This document shows positions 1-6,515 of a stretch of DNA of 8,403 bases, piece by piece. The stretch lies in contig CAMLHI010000074.1 in the NCBI GenBank assembly GCA_946479705.1, positions 1-8,403 of the forward strand, given 5' to 3'. The notes beneath the pieces are model-generated. The model did no database searches. It had not been told where the DNA came from and saw only the letters and a list, made by a program, of their open reading frames with translations. The translations under genes and the position numbers were made by a program. This DNA comes from an uncultured Oxalobacteraceae bacterium. Lineage in GTDB: Bacteria > Pseudomonadota > Gammaproteobacteria > Burkholderiales > Burkholderiaceae. Numbering within the stretch: the first letter of the stretch is position 1; every line of letters begins with the position of its first letter.

Positions 1-832
1 TGGTGCCGATCAGGGTGAACTCGCGCTCATAGGGAATGGCGAACACGATGCGGCCATCCGGGTGCTGGAAAATATAGGCATAGGGGTGCTCGAACAGGCG
101 CGGCACGACGATGTGGCTGCCCTTGATCAGCCGCAGCGGCTGGGCACCGCCGAGCAGGCGCGCGGCCCACGGGCCGGCCGCATTGGCCAGGCAGCGTGCC
201 TTGACCCGGGCCGGGCGGCCGTCGGCGCGGACCAGGCTGGCCTGCCAGTGGGTGGCGCCGCGGCGCAGGTCGGCGCAGGCGGTGCGCGTGAGGATGCGCG
301 CGCCGCGTTCGCGCGCGTCGAGCGCGGCCAGCACCACCAGGCGGGCGTCGTCGACCCAGCCGTCGGAATACTCGAAGCCGCGCGCGAATTGCGCCTTGAG
401 CGGCGCGCCGGCCGGGTGACCGGCCAGGGCCAGCGCGCGCGAGGCGGGCAGGAATTCGCGCCGCGCCAGGCAGTCGTACAGGAACAGGCCGGCGCGGATC
501 AGCCAGGCCGGGCGCTGGCCGGCGTCGTGCGGCATCACGAAACGCAGCGGCCACATGATGTGCGGCGCGCTGCGCAGCAAGACCTCGCGTTCGGCCAGCG
601 CTTTGCGCACCAGGCCGAATTCATGGTGCTCCAGGTAGCGCAGGCCGCCGTGGATCAGCTTGCTCGACGCCGAGGACGTGTGGGACGCCAGATCGTCTTT
701 TTCGCACAGCACCACCGACAGGCCGCGCCCGGCCGCGTCGCGGGCGATGCCCACGCCATTGATGCCACCGCCGACAACCAGCAGGTCGCACTCGATCTGC
801 CCGCCCTCGTGTTCCATGCCGCTGTGTTGCAT
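1..832 (-). CDS. glpD: Aerobic glycerol-3-phosphate dehydrogenase, N-terminal part (runs off the window)
   Basis: The product oxidises sn-glycerol-3-phosphate to dihydroxyacetone phosphate with FAD at the inner membrane and passes electrons to quinone. Visible: 277 residues, roughly half of the usual length of about 500. Near the N-terminus is the dinucleotide-binding stretch DLLVVGGGINGVGIARDAAG (residues 16-35), followed by LCEKDDLA and then SSKLIHGGLRYLEHHEFGLV, a stretch typical of GlpD. SAPHIMWPLRFVMPHD and, further on, IKGSHIVVPRLFEHPYAYIF also fit the family. The ATG at 832 is chosen because GGAG lies at 843-840, 7 nt upstream; an in-frame ATG at 817 is the alternative. A sigma70-like promoter sits about 35 nt upstream. 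The gene is divergent from the PEP-CTERM gene. The C-terminal domain lies outside the window. The family assignment is very secure; the start is fairly secure. Confidence 0.95.
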   Translation of the reverse strand, partial: MQHSGMEHEGGQIECDLLVVGGGINGVGIARDAAGRGLSVVLCEKDDLASHTSSASSKLIHGGLRYLEHHEFGLVRKALAEREVLLRSAPHIMWPLRFVMPHDAGQRPAWLIRAGLFLYDCLARREFLPASRALALAGHPAGAPLKAQFARGFEYSDGWVDDARLVVLAALDARERGARILTRTACADLRRGATHWQASLVRADGRPARVKARCLANAAGPWAARLLGGAQPLRLIKGSHIVVPRLFEHPYAYIFQHPDGRIVFAIPYEREFTLIGT

Positions 833-872
833 TTGCGCGCTCCGCGGCGCCGCCAGTGGCGCTGTCGCGTCG

Positions 873-900
873 ATTGTACCCAAAGCCGCGCGCGCCTCAA
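873..900 (-). promoter_or_regulatory. Sigma70-type promoter for glpD
   Basis: On the minus strand TTGAGG (900-895) and TACAAT (878-873) are separated by 16 nt. Transcription would begin near 866, giving a leader of about 34 nt with GGAG at 843-840 ahead of the ATG at 832. No obvious GlpR-like palindrome is seen beside it. Confidence 0.55.
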
Positions 901-1004
901 CTTTTTCCCGGTTCGGGCCGCGCCTCCGCAATGGTGTAGACACGACAGTAACGAATATTTCCGATAAAAATGTAGATTTACTATGAGAAATGATGATAAT
1001 CTGA

Positions 1005-2324
1005 ATGAATTGTCCCACCATCCGACCGCCACTCATGTCAGCCAGCGCCTATCGTCACTTGCGATCCCGCACCAAGTTCCGCAAATATTTGCGGATTCTG
1101 CCGGTGCTCGGCCTGGTGGTGGCCGGCGGCGTGTTGTACCTTCAGAACGAGGAAACCGCGCCGCGCCATGCCCGGCCCTTTAACGCGCCCCCCCTGACCA
1201 CATCGGTGATTACCGCCGCTGCGCCCGAAGGCATCACCGTGACCGACACACCGGTGCGCAGCGCGCGCATCGTGTATCCGCACTCGGTGGTGGCGGGCGG
1301 GGTGCGCAGCAAGAACGAGCTGCTGACAGCGATCCGATCCGACCGCGTGGTGGCGGCCCACTATGCCAACATCGATACCGAGGCCGCCCACGTGGTGCGG
1401 GTGAGCGCTCCGCGCGCCGTCTATGTCTCTTACCGGATTGGCAACAAGGTGTACTGGACGACCAAGAAAGTCATGCTGGCCAAGGGCGAAACCCTGCTCA
1501 CCGATGGCATCAATGAAATGCGCACGCGCTGCGGCAACCGGATTTCCGATCAGCCCCAATTGCCGGTATCGGCCGAGGAGCCTTCCATCGAGCTGCTCGA
1601 CGCCGCCATGCCGCTGGATTCGGAAGGCCCCTTCGTGGCGAGCGCCCAGGCTGGCGATGCTGGCAGCGGCAGTCCTGTGTTGAGCGTGAGCAGCGGCGCG
1701 CGTTCCGGCATGGGCGCGGTGCCAGGCTGGCAATCGACCAACTTGAGCACCGTAGGCGGCTTTTTCACTGGATCGGCCACGGGCACCGAATCGGTGGGCG
1801 GCGGCAATGACCCGCAGATCACCGCGCCCTTGCCAACCCTGGTCGCGATCGATCCTGCCGGCGGCTCCGACGACGGCGCGGCCGCCGGCTCCGACGACGG
1901 CGCGGCCGGCGGCTCCGACAATGGCGCGGCCGGCGGCTCCGGCAATGGCGCGGCCGGCGGCAGCACGGATGGCAATTCGGGCGCGACGCCGCCATCCTTG
2001 CCGCACCAGGCCAACGGCCTTGGGCCGGGGCCCGACACTCCGGGCCTGAACAACCCTCCCGGCGACCCGGGCACGCCGGCCGGCGCCCCGCACGACCCGG
2101 CAGGGCCTCCCGACAAGGAACTGCTGGCCTTGCTAGCGCCGGGAACGCTGCCGGAAACGGGGCGTCAGGACGCGCAGGGCGACCAGGGCGAGGTGCCGGA
2201 ACCGGCCACTTTCTGGCTGATTGTGGCGGCGCTGGCGGGCCTGGCCCTGCTGCGGCGCGCCGCATCGGCGCGCGCGGCGGCACGGCTCCATTCGAGCCAG
2301 CCGCCGTCGAACACGGCAATCTGA
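1005..2324 (+). CDS. PEP-CTERM sorting-domain protein with N-terminal membrane anchor and Gly/Pro-rich linker
   Basis: Product of 439 residues, function unknown. In order: a basic N-terminus; a hydrophobic segment at about 30-47 (LRILPVLGLVVAGGVLYL), either a signal anchor or an uncleaved signal; a compact conserved-looking domain at about 88-185 with YPHSVVAGGV, VVAAHYANID, YVSYRIGNKVYWTTKK, GETLLTDG and RTRCGNRIS; a long low-complexity Gly/Ser/Ala/Pro region (about 205-395) with octapeptide repeats; then EVPEPATFW at 396-404, a hydrophobic run to about 416 and Arg-Arg at 417-418. That last block is a canonical PEP-CTERM signal, recognised in known systems by an exosortase and linked to exopolysaccharide or biofilm export. 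ATG 1035 is an equally good start; neither has a clear Shine-Dalgarno. A 20-residue tail follows the Arg-Arg, longer than usual. The last 160 bp overlap the sulfurtransferase gene in antisense. The signal is secure; the biological role is not known. Confidence 0.85.
   Translation: MNCPTIRPPLMSASAYRHLRSRTKFRKYLRILPVLGLVVAGGVLYLQNEETAPRHARPFNAPPLTTSVITAAAPEGITVTDTPVRSARIVYPHSVVAGGVRSKNELLTAIRSDRVVAAHYANIDTEAAHVVRVSAPRAVYVSYRIGNKVYWTTKKVMLAKGETLLTDGINEMRTRCGNRISDQPQLPVSAEEPSIELLDAAMPLDSEGPFVASAQAGDAGSGSPVLSVSSGARSGMGAVPGWQSTNLSTVGGFFTGSATGTESVGGGNDPQITAPLPTLVAIDPAGGSDDGAAAGSDDGAAGGSDNGAAGGSGNGAAGGSTDGNSGATPPSLPHQANGLGPGPDTPGLNNPPGDPGTPAGAPHDPAGPPDKELLALLAPGTLPETGRQDAQGDQGEVPEPATFWLIVAALAGLALLRRAASARAAARLHSSQPPSNTAI
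1863..1982 (+). repeat. In-frame 24-bp tandem repeats (GGSDDGAA-type octapeptide)
   Basis: Four near-identical 24-bp units begin at 1863, 1887, 1911 and 1935 (ggctccgacgacggcgcggc and variants), followed by a degenerate fifth unit to 1982. They encode Gly-Gly-Ser-Asp/Gly-Asp/Asn-Gly-Ala-Ala type units in the linker of the PEP-CTERM protein. Because units are multiples of three, copy-number change by slippage would keep the frame and only lengthen or shorten the linker. Confidence 0.85.
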
Positions 2325-3130
2325 TCCCACCCCATCGCGCAGGCGCAAAAGAACGCCAGCGAAGCGCGCCAGCCGGTGCCGCAATAAAACACCAGCGGCG
2401 CCGCGCGATCGATGCCCTGCGCCTGCCACATCGCCGCTATCGCGGCCAGCGGCAGCAGCTTGCCGGTCCCATCCAGGTAATCGCACATGCTGTTGACGTC
2501 GCCATCAGCGCCGGCGCGCCCCCAGCGCGCGCCGGGCAAATCGCCGCGCGCGGCGATATAGCTGTAGCCGGACACTTCCCCTTCGAATTCCGCGCGGGTG
2601 CGGATGCTGGCCAGGACCGCCCCGCCCTCCTTCACGATGCGCTGTACCTGAACCAGGCTGGCCAGCCAGTCCGGGCGCGCGGGAAATGGCGCGCCGAAGT
2701 GCGCCGCCGCTGGCGGTGTGCGGCCGCCACCGCTGGCGCTGGCGCCGCCGGCCGCGCGCCAGGCGTCCAGCCCACCGTCGAGCAAGCGCACGTCGCGCAC
2801 GCCGGCGTAGAGCAGCAGGTGGGCCGCGCGGGCCGGCGCCAGCATGGCGCGTCCATACAGGATGACGGTGGTGGCGGCGTCGATGCCGCGCCCCAGCAGC
2901 ACGGCCAGCAGCTGCGCGTCGTCGACCTTGTTCCACAGCGGCGGGGACTCCAGCTCGCCGGTATCGAGGTAGGCGGCGCCGGGGATATGCGCGGCCTCGA
3001 ACGATGAACGGCTCCCGCAACCCACTTCGAGCAGGCAGAGGCGCACGGACGCCGCTTGCATGGCGATCAGGCATGCGGGCGTGGCCAGCCGCGCCGAGCG
3101 CGCCGCGCCGTCATCGATCAAGGTGTCCAT
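2165..3130 (-). CDS. Two-domain rhodanese-like sulfurtransferase (YnjE/SseA type)
   Basis: Predicted to carry sulfane sulfur on a cysteine persulfide and pass it to thiophilic acceptors. Product of 321 residues with two rhodanese domains. Domain 1 (about 15-130) has AHIPGAAYLDTGELESP and VRLLDGGLDAW, but its active-site position reads YGRAML (Gly93), so it is inactive, as is usual for the first domain. Domain 2 (about 155-285) has GYSYIAARGDLPGARWGRAG and the active loop FYCGTGWRAS with Cys250, then VFDGGWLEWS. The CGTGWRAS loop resembles E. coli YnjE more than the CGSGVTA loop of SseA, though YnjE has an additional domain. Start at 3130: the frame is open further upstream, but that would run into the divergent HD gene. 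No strong Shine-Dalgarno. The last 35-40 residues are a basic, low-complexity tail lying antisense to the PEP-CTERM gene. Family secure; physiological substrate unknown. Confidence 0.9.
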   Translation of the reverse strand: MDTLIDDGAARSARLATPACLIAMQAASVRLCLLEVGCGSRSSFEAAHIPGAAYLDTGELESPPLWNKVDDAQLLAVLLGRGIDAATTVILYGRAMLAPARAAHLLLYAGVRDVRLLDGGLDAWRAAGGASASGGGRTPPAAAHFGAPFPARPDWLASLVQVQRIVKEGGAVLASIRTRAEFEGEVSGYSYIAARGDLPGARWGRAGADGDVNSMCDYLDGTGKLLPLAAIAAMWQAQGIDRAAPLVFYCGTGWRASLAFFCACAMGWDQIAVFDGGWLEWSRAAARADAARRSRARPASAATISQKVAGSGTSPWSPCAS

Positions 3131-3160
3131 GGGGAAAGGGAACAGAAAACCAAAGGCGCT

Positions 3161-3166
3161 ATTGTA
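3161..3166 (-). promoter_or_regulatory. Candidate -10 box for the sulfurtransferase gene
   Basis: TACAAT on the minus strand (3166-3161), 31 nt before the ATG at 3130, is a good -10 hexamer. The -35 region 16-18 nt further upstream (around 3183-3190) is weak. The same 100-bp gap must also hold the promoter of the divergent HD gene; TAAGAT at 3183-3188 on the plus strand is a possible -10 there. Confidence 0.3.
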
Positions 3167-3230
3167 CGCCAGCCGGGACGGGTAAGATGAGGGCGTGGGC
3201 CGCGTACCGGCCCGGCTTCGACCTGGACCC

Positions 3231-3821
3231 ATGACTTTCGACCTGTTCAATAAACCGGATGGCCGCACCGCCATCCTGCTCCCTTCGGGCTTTGTGTTCG
3301 ACCTGACCCAGCCGGACGCGGGCGGCATGCCGATCAGCGATATCGCCCATTGCCTGGCGGCGCAACCGCGCTGGGGCGGCGCCACCCGGCCATGGTATTC
3401 GGTGGCGGAACATTGCATCATGGCGTCGTACCTGGTGCCGGCTGCACTGGCCTACGATGCGCTGATGCACGATTGCGAGGAATTCCTCGGCGATTGGCCG
3501 TCGCCCGTGAAAGTGATGCTGGGCGTCGACTTCGTCAAGGAAAGGGTGCGCCCCATCAAGCAGGCGCTGCGCAGCGAATTCCAGTTCGACGATAGCCACC
3601 CCGATGTGAAACACGCCGACCTGGTCTGCATGGCCACCGAATTGCGCGATCTCTTGCCGCGCGCCTGGATGGACTGGGGGCACCTGCCGCCACCCCATGG
3701 CGACCGCATCGTGCCGGTCGGCCCGGAGCGGGCCTACAGCGCCTTCCTGGACCGGTATGAAGCGCTGCGCGCGGCCCGCCCGCACGCACGGGCGCGGCGC
3801 GGCCGCGGTGCGCAGCGTTGA
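3231..3821 (+). CDS. HD-domain phosphohydrolase (YfbR-like)
   Basis: Product of 196 residues, a metal-dependent phosphohydrolase of the HD superfamily, probably acting on nucleotides. The metal-binding set can be followed: YSVAEHC gives His61, ALMHDCEEFLGDWPSPVK gives the His80-Asp81 pair with acidic Glu83/Glu84 beside it, and VKHADLVCMATE supplies Asp130. This spacing matches YfbR-type 5'-nucleotidases, whose length is also near 190-200 residues. ATG 3231 (MTFDLFNKPDG) is chosen over an in-frame ATG at 3195, which would add a poor Arg/Pro-rich stretch. No clear Shine-Dalgarno. The last 15 residues are Arg/Ala-rich and probably disordered. The gene is divergent from the sulfurtransferase and convergent with the helicase, 281 bp away. 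Fold secure; the true substrate cannot be read from sequence. Confidence 0.85.
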   Translation: MTFDLFNKPDGRTAILLPSGFVFDLTQPDAGGMPISDIAHCLAAQPRWGGATRPWYSVAEHCIMASYLVPAALAYDALMHDCEEFLGDWPSPVKVMLGVDFVKERVRPIKQALRSEFQFDDSHPDVKHADLVCMATELRDLLPRAWMDWGHLPPPHGDRIVPVGPERAYSAFLDRYEALRAARPHARARRGRGAQR

Positions 3822-3855
3822 GTTTCCAAATGGCAATTCATGAAGGTGCTCATGT

Positions 3856-4018
3856 TAAGTGATTGATATGCTTGGACTTTTCATGCTATCCACAAAATAT
3901 GTGGATAACTTTGTGGACAAGCCCCACTTGACAAGCCGCAAAGCCAGTATTTATGCGGCTTTCAACAAAATGCCCATTTCCCAAGCAAAAATTAAGCATC
4001 GAAAAATCAATGACTTAG
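3856..4018 (+). repeat. Structured intergenic repeat, copy A (DnaA-box cluster, TTGACA, hairpin)
   Basis: This occupies most of the 281-bp gap between the HD and helicase genes, is AT-rich relative to its surroundings, and aligns with copy B at 6354-6515. Order: TAAGTG (3856); TTTT (3879-3882 area); inverted pair TATCCACA (3887-3894) / TGTGGATA (3900-3907) with a 5-nt loop; a third box TGTGGACAA (3912-3920); TTGACA (3928-3933); hairpin AAGCCGCA (3933-3940) / TGCGGCTT (3954-3961) with inner loop 3941-3953; TTTCAACAAAATGCCC (ending 3975); AT-rich tail ending GACTTAG (4018). TGTGGATAA at 3900-3908 is a perfect DnaA box in reverse; the other two differ by one base. The ATG at 3970 opens a 17-codon frame ending in TAG. 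No RNA family is recognised. Confidence 0.8.
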
Positions 4019-4102
4019 CGTAGGGCCTTCGGCACCTCGGCGGGGAGTGTTAGGCGGATTCCTAAAACTTGCCGGGCGGGGGATAACAGCTGGCGCGGCC
4101 CC

Positions 4103-6193
4103 CTATTTCCAGGCGCTCCGGGCGCGCTCACGCACCAGCATGCGCACGCTGTCGGGCATCGGTGTTTTGCTCTTGGCGGTATCGGCGGTGAGCCAGACGC
4201 ACTCGTCGAAATGCTTGAGCATGGCCGGGCTGAGGAAGCGCGTGCGCGCCGCGTAGACATGCCGGTCGCCCATCTGGGCTTGCTGCTTGATGAAAAAGCG
4301 GTTTGGGACCACCAGGTGCAGATGCTCGCGCGCACGGGTCATCGCCACGTACAGCAGCCGGCGCTCCTCTTCGATGTCGGCAGTGTTGCCGGTGCTCATG
4401 TCCGATGGAATGCAGCCATCGACCACATTGAGCACGTGCACCGACTTCCACTCCTGCCCCTTGGAGGAATGGATGGTCGAGAGGATGACGTAGTCTTCGT
4501 CCCGCAGCGGCGGCCCGGCGCGGTCGCTGGTGGCTTCCGGCGGATCGAGCGTGATTTCGGTCAAGAACGTTTCGCGGGACCCATAGCCATGGGCCAGTTG
4601 CGCCAGCTGGGCCACGTCGGCCGCGCGCACCTGGGCGTCGTCGTGCAGGCGTTCGAGATGGGGCAGGTACCAGTTACGCACCAGCTCGATGTCGGCCGGC
4701 CAGCGCAGGCCGGGCGTGCGCAAGGCGCGGTACAGCTGCACGAAACCGTTCCAGTCGGCAGCACTGCGCGGCGGCGCGGCAAACGCATCCAGCGCCTGCA
4801 AGGGATCGGCCGCCTCGGCCATCGCGTCGAGCAGGCGGGTCGCGGTGGCGGCACCGATGCCGGGAATCAGCTGGGCGACGCGGAAACCGGCCAGCCGGCC
4901 ACTGGGGTTCTCGGCAAAACGCAGCACCGCCAGCACGTCCTTGATGTGCGAGGCTTCGAGAAACTTCAGGCCGCCGAATTTGACGAAGGGGATATTGCGC
5001 CGCATCAGTTCCAGCTCCAGGGCGGCGCTGTGGCTGGCGGCGCGAAACAGCACGGCCTGGGCCGTCAGGCGCATGCCGGCCTCGCGGTGCTCCAGGATGC
5101 GCTTGCAGACCCAGCGCGCCTGCTCGGCTTCGTCGGGGATGAGCACCAGTTGCGGCAAGGCGGTGGCGGCCTTGTCGGTCCACAAGGTCTTGGCGTGCCG
5201 CTCCAGCGCGCCGGCAATGACCGCGTTCGAGGCATCCAGGATGGGCTGGGTGGAGCGGTAGTTGCGGTCCAGGGTGACCACGCTGGCGGGCTGGCTGAAC
5301 TGCTTGGGAAAATCGAGGATGTTGCGCACCGTCGCGCCGCGGAAAGAATAAATGGCCTGGGCATCGTCGCCCACCACCATCACCCCTTCCCCGCCCGGCT
5401 TCATGCCCAGCAGGATGGCCGCCTGCAACCGGTTGGTGTCCTGATACTCGTCCACCAGCACGTAATCGAACAGCGCGCCGATTTCCGGCCCGAGCTCCGG
5501 GTCGGAGGCCATGTCGGACCAGAACAGCAGCAGGTCGTCATAGTCCAGCACGTTCTGCTCCTGCTTGGCATCGACATAGGCGCCGAACAGGGTCTTCAGT
5601 TCCGCTTCCCATTCGCTGCACCAGGGGAAGGTACTTTGCAGGACCAGCCCCAAGGGCTCCTGGCTATTGATTACGCGCGAATAAATGGCCAGGCAGGTTC
5701 CCTTGAGGGGAAAGCGCTTTTCCGTGCGGGTCAGGCCGATATCATGGCGTACCATGCCCATCAGGTCTTCGGAGTCGCCGCGGTCGTGGATGGTGAAGGC
5801 CTCGTCCAGGCCGATGCGGCCGGCATACTCGCGCAACAGGCGCGCGCCGATGCTGTGAAAGGTGCCGGCCCAGGGCAGCGCGGCTGGAGCCTGGCCGCTG
5901 CGCAGGCCCATCAGGCGTTGCAGGACATTGCCGGCGCGCTGGGTCATCTCATTGGCGGCGCGGCGCGAAAAGGTCAGCAGCAGCATGCGCTGGGGATCGG
6001 CCCCACCCATGATCAGGCGTGCAAGCCGGTGCGCCAGGGTATTGGTCTTGCCGGACCCGGCGCCGGCGATGACCAGCAAGGGACGCGAGGCGGACGGCGC
6101 CAGCGCGATGTCGTGCTCGACGGCGGCGCGTTGCTCGGGGTTGAGGCTGGCGAAAGGATCGTCGGCGACGGTTTCTGCGGTGGCGGCGGACAT
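4103..6193 (-). CDS. UvrD/Rep-family superfamily 1 ATP-dependent DNA helicase
   Basis: A 3'-to-5' DNA helicase/translocase of 696 residues, close to the usual 670-730 for UvrD, Rep and PcrA. All motifs are present: Q motif LNPEQRAAVEH (17-27); Walker A AGAGSGKTNT (43-52); Ia LLLTFSRRAANEM (71-83); Ib WAGTFHSIGARLL (108-120); II LVDEYQDTN (246-254); III VVGDDAQAIYSFRGA (273-287); IV LDRNYRST (308-315); V LSTIHSSKGQEWKSVHVLNV (571-590); VI EEERRLLYVAMTRAREHL (608-625). LIPGIGAATATRLLDAM (442-458) is the helix-hairpin-helix-like part of domain 2B. The C-terminus ends soon after motif VI, without an obvious Tudor-like tail. A LexA box lies 40 nt upstream, so SOS induction is likely, as for E. coli uvrD; whether this is the housekeeping UvrD or an extra paralogue cannot be decided here. 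ATG 6193 lacks a clear Shine-Dalgarno. The gene is bracketed by the two direct repeats. Confidence 0.95.
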   Translation of the reverse strand: MSAATAETVADDPFASLNPEQRAAVEHDIALAPSASRPLLVIAGAGSGKTNTLAHRLARLIMGGADPQRMLLLTFSRRAANEMTQRAGNVLQRLMGLRSGQAPAALPWAGTFHSIGARLLREYAGRIGLDEAFTIHDRGDSEDLMGMVRHDIGLTRTEKRFPLKGTCLAIYSRVINSQEPLGLVLQSTFPWCSEWEAELKTLFGAYVDAKQEQNVLDYDDLLLFWSDMASDPELGPEIGALFDYVLVDEYQDTNRLQAAILLGMKPGGEGVMVVGDDAQAIYSFRGATVRNILDFPKQFSQPASVVTLDRNYRSTQPILDASNAVIAGALERHAKTLWTDKAATALPQLVLIPDEAEQARWVCKRILEHREAGMRLTAQAVLFRAASHSAALELELMRRNIPFVKFGGLKFLEASHIKDVLAVLRFAENPSGRLAGFRVAQLIPGIGAATATRLLDAMAEAADPLQALDAFAAPPRSAADWNGFVQLYRALRTPGLRWPADIELVRNWYLPHLERLHDDAQVRAADVAQLAQLAHGYGSRETFLTEITLDPPEATSDRAGPPLRDEDYVILSTIHSSKGQEWKSVHVLNVVDGCIPSDMSTGNTADIEEERRLLYVAMTRAREHLHLVVPNRFFIKQQAQMGDRHVYAARTRFLSPAMLKHFDECVWLTADTAKSKTPMPDSVRMLVRERARSAWK

Positions 6194-6233
6194 GGTAGCG
6201 GGGATTGGAACGGCGAATGCGGGATCGTAGTGG

Positions 6234-6253
6234 AACTGTACATTTATCCAGTA
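6234..6253. promoter_or_regulatory. LexA (SOS) box upstream of the helicase gene
   Basis: AACTGTACATTTATCCAGTA matches the E. coli consensus TACTGTATATATATACAGTA at 16 of 20 positions, with CTG and CAG exactly 10 nt apart (6236-6238, 6249-6251). It begins 40 nt upstream of the helicase ATG and overlaps the best promoter candidate, the expected layout for repression. A UvrD-family target adds biological sense. Confidence 0.75.
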
Positions 6254-6264
6254 GATGTCCGCAA
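6235..6264 (-). promoter_or_regulatory. Candidate sigma70 promoter for the helicase gene
   Basis: On the minus strand TTGCGG (6264-6259), an 18-nt spacer, and TACAGT (6240-6235). Each hexamer is a moderate match. The LexA box covers the -10 and most of the spacer, so LexA bound there would block RNA polymerase. Confidence 0.4.
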
Positions 6265-6353
6265 GTATTTTTGTAATGGAGGCTTCCGCTCCACGCGCCG
6301 AGAGAGCGTTTTCATGGACCGCCCGGGGCTTCCGGCAAGCCCGCCGCTGAACG

Positions 6354-6515
6354 TAAGTGGCCGTTTATAAAGCGCTTTTTCGGATATCCACAGTCATTGT
6401 GGATATCTATGTGGATAAGCGCCTCTTGACACCCCCAAAGCGTGTACTGATGCGGGTTTCAACAAAATGCCCGTTCCGGAGGCAAATTTATTAGCCATTA
6501 AAATCAAGGACTTAG
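6354..6515 (+). repeat. Structured intergenic repeat, copy B (DnaA-box cluster, TTGACA, hairpin)
   Basis: Second copy of the element at 3856-4018, in the same orientation, upstream of the helicase gene. Order: TAAGTG (6354); TTTTT (6376-6380); a perfect 10-bp inverted pair GATATCCACA (6383-6392) / TGTGGATATC (6398-6407) with a 5-nt loop; a third box TGTGGATAA (6410-6418), a perfect DnaA box in reverse; TTGACA (6426-6431); hairpin ACCCCCA (6431-6437) / TGCGGGT (6451-6457) with one C-C mismatch and a 13-nt loop; TTTCAACAAAATGCCC (ending 6472); AT-rich tail ending GACTTAG (6515). Box spacing equals that of copy A. By hand, about 71 of 89 core columns agree, with a single 1-nt gap. Confidence 0.8.

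Noticed and set aside
62..967. A 301-codon plus-strand open frame over glpD
   Set aside because: Antisense shadow of the secure GlpD reading frame; no recognisable domain.
1038..2093. Long minus-strand open frames (351 and 188 codons) over the PEP-CTERM gene
   Set aside because: Low-complexity Arg/Ala/Pro composition mirroring the Gly-rich linker; the plus strand has the coherent protein with the sorting signal.
6326..6342. GGGCTT/AAGCCC hairpin upstream of repeat copy B
   Set aside because: Only a 6-bp stem with no T-run and no gene end nearby; not counted as a terminator.
4211..6370. A 719-codon plus-strand open frame antisense to the helicase gene
   Set aside because: It is a shadow of high-GC coding on the other strand: no motif, Gly/Gln/Ala/His-rich composition, no ribosome site, while the minus strand carries every SF1 helicase motif.
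3856..6515. The paired repeats as ends of an insertion sequence or integrated element
   Set aside because: They are direct rather than terminal inverted repeats, only about 80% identical, and the gene between them is a helicase with a LexA box rather than a transposase or integrase.
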